The notes under the pieces were generated by a model. That model saw only the letters and a program-made list of their open reading frames with translations. It was not told the origin of the DNA and did not search any database. The position numbers and the translations under genes are program-made. Source: Aureimonas altamirensis (GTDB taxonomy: Bacteria; Pseudomonadota; Alphaproteobacteria; Rhizobiales; Rhizobiaceae). Taken from it: a stretch of DNA of 64,000 nt. Where the stretch lies: contig NZ_BBWQ01000018.1 of the NCBI RefSeq assembly GCF_001463885.1, positions 1 to 64,000 on the forward strand. Direction: 5' to 3'. Position 1 is the stretch's first letter; each line of letters begins with the position of its first letter. Positions 60,462-64,000 of this stretch are shown one piece after another.

Positions 60462-61163
60462 TCAGACGAAAATGGTTTGAAAGCCGTTCGGCTGCCGGCG
60501 ATGCACGACCATCGGAGCCGACGAATCGAACAGATTGCCGTCTGCGATGCGCCGTATAAGGCCGGAAAGTATCAGTTGCGTGATTTCCGCCAGCGGCTGG
60601 CGCTGCAATTCCTCAAAACTCATCCAGGCCACGTCGTCCAGCTCGTCGGTCGGCAGCGCGTCGGCCTCGGTACGCCATGCGATATGGCGTGCATCCACGG
60701 CAAAGAAGCGCGCGTCGAAACGGCGCTTCTGGCCCGGCGGCGTGATGGCGCGTGCCACGGGCGTCAGAAGGTCGGGCGCGGGTTGGATGGCGCGCTCCTC
60801 GAAGGCGGCCCAGGCCGGGCAGGGTGCGCGGAACGTTCCCGGCCTGCCGATCATGATGCCGGCCTCTTCGTAGCCTTCGCGGATAGCGGCAAGGGCTATC
60901 GCGGTGGCGCGGTTGGCGGTGAAGCCACGGCGCACGCCGGCCAGCAGCCGCGCACATGCCGGCGGGGAAATCTCGTAGCGACGCGCCAGCCGGCTGTCGT
61001 CCCTGTCGACACGGCCGCCCGGAAACACAGTCTTGCCGGCCATGAAGACATGGCCCGAGGCCCGGCGCCCGGCCAGGACGCGCGGTTCGCTACCGCTTGC
61101 GTCGATGACGAACAGCGATGCGGCGTCATGGATGGCGGGTTTGATCCGGGCGGGCGCGTCCAT
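60462..61163 (-). CDS. NUDIX hydrolase with extended Nudix box
   Basis: The 233-residue protein has the Nudix fold; the C-terminal half of the box, REGYEEAGIMI, is intact with its metal-binding glutamates. About 35 extra residues lie between VFPGGRVDRDD and REGYEEAG, where the standard box has a short fixed spacing. Such insertions occur in NUDT19/CoA-diphosphatase-like members, so a CoA- or nucleotide-related substrate is possible but not proven. ATG 61163 is five bases after the DUF983 stop; the longer frame to 61616 is a shadow. Confidence 0.85.
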   Translation of the reverse strand: MDAPARIKPAIHDAASLFVIDASGSEPRVLAGRRASGHVFMAGKTVFPGGRVDRDDSRLARRYEISPPACARLLAGVRRGFTANRATAIALAAIREGYEEAGIMIGRPGTFRAPCPAWAAFEERAIQPAPDLLTPVARAITPPGQKRRFDARFFAVDARHIAWRTEADALPTDELDDVAWMSFEELQRQPLAEITQLILSGLIRRIADGNLFDSSAPMVVHRRQPNGFQTIFV

Positions 61164-61168
61164 GGCGA

Positions 61169-61594
61169 TCAGTGGTGCGTCGTCTCGTCTTCGCCGCCGA
61201 AGCCGTGCATGCGCAGGGCCCATTGCAGGCCGATCGTGGCGCCCTTGATCGGCTGCAGCAGGGCAAGGGTGAAGACGGTGGTGAGTGGAACCCAGATGGC
61301 CAGATGCGCCCACAATGGCAGGTCGCCGATTTCTTCGACCCCCATGAACAGGGCAACCACCACATGCCCGACGATGAAGATCGTCAGATAGGGCGGCAGA
61401 TCGTCGGCGCGATGGTGATGGTAGGTTTCGCCGCATTGCGCGCAGGCATCGACGCTGCGCAGGAAGCTCTTGAACAGGCGGCCCTTGCCGCAATTGGGGC
61501 AACGGCACAGGAATCCGCGCTTCAGCGCGGTGACGAGATCCCGCTGCCCGGCCTTGCCGCCGAGTTCCAGTCGGGTTTCCTGCCGTACCGTCAT
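61169..61594 (-). CDS. DUF983 family membrane protein
   Basis: The 141-residue protein has a zinc-ribbon-like N-terminus (CRCPNCGKG and ACAQCGETY) followed by two or three membrane helices (about 70-125). The LFKSFLRSVDACAQCG and DDLPPYLTI signature typical of DUF983 is present. Its function is unknown. ATG 61594 overlaps the rnr stop by one base (TGATG), so it is coupled to rnr. Confidence 0.88.
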   Translation of the reverse strand: MTVRQETRLELGGKAGQRDLVTALKRGFLCRCPNCGKGRLFKSFLRSVDACAQCGETYHHHRADDLPPYLTIFIVGHVVVALFMGVEEIGDLPLWAHLAIWVPLTTVFTLALLQPIKGATIGLQWALRMHGFGGEDETTHH

Positions 61595-63873
61595 CAACCC
61601 CTCCTTCTGCGGCCATGGGGAGGGCCGCTTCTGCCGCCCGGCCGCTTCATGCGTCCGCGCGCCTTGTGGTGCGACGCGGTCGACCCCGGCAACTTCCTGG
61701 GCTCGCTCAGCATCTGGAAGCGCATGGACCCGGCCAGGGGGATGGCCTCCACCAGCCGGACTTCTACCGCGTCGCCCAGCCTGTAACCGAGCTGGGTGCG
61801 TTGTCCGACGATCATATGGCCCGTTTCGTCGTAATGGTAGTAATCATTGCCAAGGCTGCCCATCGGTACGAAACCGTCCGCGCCGAAGGTCGGCAACTGC
61901 ACGAACAGGCCGGCCCGCGTGACGCCGGTGATGCGCCCGTCGAAGCTGTCGCCCAGATGGTCGGCCAGATGATGGGCGATCAGCCTGTCGACCGTATCAC
62001 GCTCGGCCGCCATGGCACGGCGCTCGGCCTTCGAAATCTCTTCGGCCGTCGCCTCCAGGCTTTCCTCGTCCTGGCGGCTGAGGCCGCCTTGCCCGAGGCC
62101 GAGTGCGGTGACCAGCGCGCGGTGCACGATCAAATCCGCGTAGCGGCGGATCGGCGACGTAAAATGCGCGTAGCGCATCAGGTTCAGGCCGAAATGGCCG
62201 ATATTCTCCGGCGTGTAGGCCGCCTGGCTCTGCGAGCGCAAAACCACCTCGTTGACGAGGCTCTCGTGCTCCGTATCGCGCACCTGCGCCAGGATCTCGT
62301 TGAAGTGCGAGGGGCGCAGGGCGCCGCTTTTCGCCAGCGGAATCTCCAATGAGCGCAAAAACTCGCGCAGCGATTCCAGCCGCGCCAGGGACGGGGAATC
62401 GTGGCCGCGGTAGATCAGTGCCTGGCGCGCGTTCTCCAGCGTTTCGGCGGCAGCCACGTTGGCCTGGATCATCATCTCTTCGATCAGGCGGTGCGCATCC
62501 AGCCGCTCCGGCACGATCACGCGGTCCACCTTGCCGTCCGGGCGCAGTTTCAGCTTGCGCTCCGGCAGGTCCAGTTCCAGCGGCTGGCGGCGCCGGCGCG
62601 CGTCGGACAGCGCCGCATAGGCGTTCCACAGCGGCCGCAGCACAGTGGAGACAAGCTCTGCGGGGACGTCGCCGGGGGCGCCGTCGATGGCGGCCTGCGC
62701 ATCCTCGTAGGCCAGCTTGGCGTGGCTGCGCATCATGATGCGGTGGAAGCGATGACTGACTTTGCCGCCATCGCTGCGGAACACCATGCGCACCGCGATG
62801 GCCGGTCGGTCTACCCCTTCGCGCAGCGAGCAAAGATCGTTCGAGATGCGCTCGGGCAGCATCGGCACGACCCTGTCGGGAAAGTAGACGGAATTGCCGC
62901 GCAACCGCGCTTCGGCATCCAGTTTCGTGCCCGGCCGCACGTACCAGGACACGTCGGCGATGGCGACCGTCACCACATGCCCGCCGGGATTGGCCGGGTC
63001 GGTGTCGGGCACGGCGTGCACGGCGTCGTCATGATCCTTGGCGTCGCGCGGGTCGATGGTCACCAGCGGCAGCGCACGCCAATCCTCCCGGTGGTCCATG
63101 TCAGCCGCGCCGGCTTTCTCGGCCTCGTCCATCACCGCCTTGGGGAAGACATGCGGAATACCATGCGCATGAAGGGCGATAGCCGAGATGGCCTTTTCGG
63201 TGCCGAGCGCGCCCAGGACGTCGACCACGCTTGCCGTTGGCAGGCCGGCCTTGTGGACGCGGTGCGGCTCCACCTCCACCAGGTCTCCGTCGCGGGCGCC
63301 CTTCACATCGTCGGCAGCCACCATGAATTCGGGCTGCTGGCGTTCCACCGGTTCGACACGGCCACCGCCGCCACGGCGGCTGCGGAATACGCCCAGTGCC
63401 AGCGCCTTGCGGCGATCCAGAACGCGGATCACCCGCGCCGATGGTCCACCGTCTGCGTCATAGTCTAGATGCGCCAAAACCCTGTCGCCGACGCCGGCTG
63501 CCGGGCCGCTGCTTGGCTGGCGCAGGCGGAAACGAGGCGTCTCGCCAAGTTCGTCCTCGTTCCACGAGACCGGATCGGCAAGAAGCCCTCCCTCGTCGTC
63601 GCGGCTGCGCACGTCGAGTACGCCGATCGCCGGCCGCGCGCCCGGCGTCGAGTAGCTCTTGCGTCCGCCTTCCAGAAGACCCTCGGCCTGAAGATCGTTC
63701 AGTATGTCCTTCAGCGCGGCGCGCATGTCGCCCTTGATGCCGAAGGCCTTGGCGATATCGCGCTTCGTCGCCCGGGTGGGGTTTTCCGCAATGAAGCGCA
63801 AGACTTCCTCGCGGGTAAGGTCCGGCCGGCCCTTGTCCGGCTGCCGGGATTCTCCCTTCGGGCGACGCGCCAT
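61594..63873 (-). CDS. rnr: Ribonuclease R
   Basis: 3'-5' exoribonuclease degrading structured RNA. The 759-residue protein has an N-terminal winged-helix region (TREEVLRFIAENPTRATKRD), cold-shock-like domains, and the RNB catalytic block TIDPRDAKDHDDAV with clustered aspartates. The FTSPIRRYADLIVHR motif, a C-terminal S1 domain (ITGVTRAGLFVQL) and a basic tail (about 735-759, Arg/Gly-rich) follow. It starts one base after the stop of the gene to its right (TAG-C-ATG). Length and motifs are standard. Confidence 0.97.
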   Translation of the reverse strand: MARRPKGESRQPDKGRPDLTREEVLRFIAENPTRATKRDIAKAFGIKGDMRAALKDILNDLQAEGLLEGGRKSYSTPGARPAIGVLDVRSRDDEGGLLADPVSWNEDELGETPRFRLRQPSSGPAAGVGDRVLAHLDYDADGGPSARVIRVLDRRKALALGVFRSRRGGGGRVEPVERQQPEFMVAADDVKGARDGDLVEVEPHRVHKAGLPTASVVDVLGALGTEKAISAIALHAHGIPHVFPKAVMDEAEKAGAADMDHREDWRALPLVTIDPRDAKDHDDAVHAVPDTDPANPGGHVVTVAIADVSWYVRPGTKLDAEARLRGNSVYFPDRVVPMLPERISNDLCSLREGVDRPAIAVRMVFRSDGGKVSHRFHRIMMRSHAKLAYEDAQAAIDGAPGDVPAELVSTVLRPLWNAYAALSDARRRRQPLELDLPERKLKLRPDGKVDRVIVPERLDAHRLIEEMMIQANVAAAETLENARQALIYRGHDSPSLARLESLREFLRSLEIPLAKSGALRPSHFNEILAQVRDTEHESLVNEVVLRSQSQAAYTPENIGHFGLNLMRYAHFTSPIRRYADLIVHRALVTALGLGQGGLSRQDEESLEATAEEISKAERRAMAAERDTVDRLIAHHLADHLGDSFDGRITGVTRAGLFVQLPTFGADGFVPMGSLGNDYYHYDETGHMIVGQRTQLGYRLGDAVEVRLVEAIPLAGSMRFQMLSEPRKLPGSTASHHKARGRMKRPGGRSGPPHGRRRRG

Positions 63874-63874
63874 G

Positions 63875-64000
63875 CTACTCCTTATCCGCCTTCGCCTTCG
63901 CGCCGGCCTTTGCCTTGGCGCGGGGCTTGGCCGCAGCCTTGGCCTTGGTCTTCGGCGACGCCGCCTTCTTGGCCGGCGCCTTCTTTACCTTTGCGCCGGT
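63875..64000 (-). CDS. C-terminal end of a Lys/Ala-rich protein, probably DNA topoisomerase I
   Basis: The last 41 codons of a gene that continues past the right window edge, ending TAG at 63877-63875 on the minus strand. The visible tail is a repeat of Ala, Lys and Pro (KKAPAKKAAS, KTKAKAAAK, KAKADKE). Basic tails like this occur on alphaproteobacterial TopA, and topA precedes rnr in related genomes. The identity rests on context plus the tail only; other basic-tailed proteins (histone-like) are possible. Confidence 0.6.
   Translation of the reverse strand, partial: TGAKVKKAPAKKAASPKTKAKAAAKPRAKAKAGAKAKADKE

Overview
The window is high-GC core chromosome of an alphaproteobacterium, most likely of the order Hyphomicrobiales (Rhizobiales). 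The evidence is gene content and order: nagZ–tatABC–serS–surE–pcm–LytM lipoprotein, yajC–secDF–DUF498–phytoene-synthase-like, trmFO, tig–clpP–clpX–lon–hup, nuoA–N followed by birA–rnj–mce–DUF1467–proS–lolCD–dnaE, and divK/rpmG/MFS/NUDIX/DUF983/rnr/topA. DUF1127, DUF815, DUF1467, DUF3572 and DUF4153 proteins, the short bacterial ProRS, the single-chain SecDF and DivK point the same way. The genus cannot be named from sequence alone. I see no phage, insertion sequence, CRISPR array or plasmid function, and no clear pseudogene.

Layout. 1–8.1 kb: envelope and export block (SPOR protein, NagZ, Tat translocase, SerS, SurE, Pcm and a LysM/LytM lipoprotein closed by a strong terminator). 8.1–16.6 kb: DUF815 ATPase, YajC/SecDF, two homologues of mitochondrial complex I assembly factors (NDUFAF3-like and NDUFAF6-like), a DUF4153 membrane protein, TrmFO and an unlisted 47-residue DUF1127 protein. 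16.8–26 kb: tRNA-Leu, then the protein-quality-control set tig–clpP–clpX–lon–hup, interrupted by an opposite-strand tctBA transporter pair. 26–28.5 kb: a divergent MFS exporter/Lrp-type regulator pair, tRNA-Val and tRNA-Asp. 28.7–44.3 kb: a complete 14-subunit NADH:quinone oxidoreductase operon with one extra gene (GFA family) inserted between nuoC and nuoD and an extended NuoE. 44.3–55 kb: BirA, RNase J, methylmalonyl-CoA epimerase, ProRS, LolCD, a 27-residue membrane peptide and replicative DnaE. 55–58.4 kb, minus strand: a tight four-gene unit DUF3572–HAD–dinB–class C beta-lactamase. 58.5–64 kb: DivK, then minus-strand rpmG, MFS, NUDIX, DUF983, RNase R and the 3' end of a gene that is probably topA.

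How it fits together. SecDF inserts membrane proteins and its two downstream genes resemble complex I assembly factors, while the whole complex I operon lies 15 kb away. The phytoene-synthase-like protein lacks both aspartate-rich catalytic motifs, which supports an assembly rather than an isoprenoid role. Candidate RpoH-type promoters precede clpP and lon. Many genes are translationally coupled (ATGA, TGATG and TTGA overlaps) and TTG starts are frequent.

The window is mostly well-known housekeeping DNA. The points most worth a second look are the complex I assembly pair, the GFA gene inside nuo, the NuoE helix-hairpin-helix tail with the inverted repeats before nuoE, the tiny membrane peptide before dnaE, and genes missing from their usual places (scpAB, pleD, tctC).
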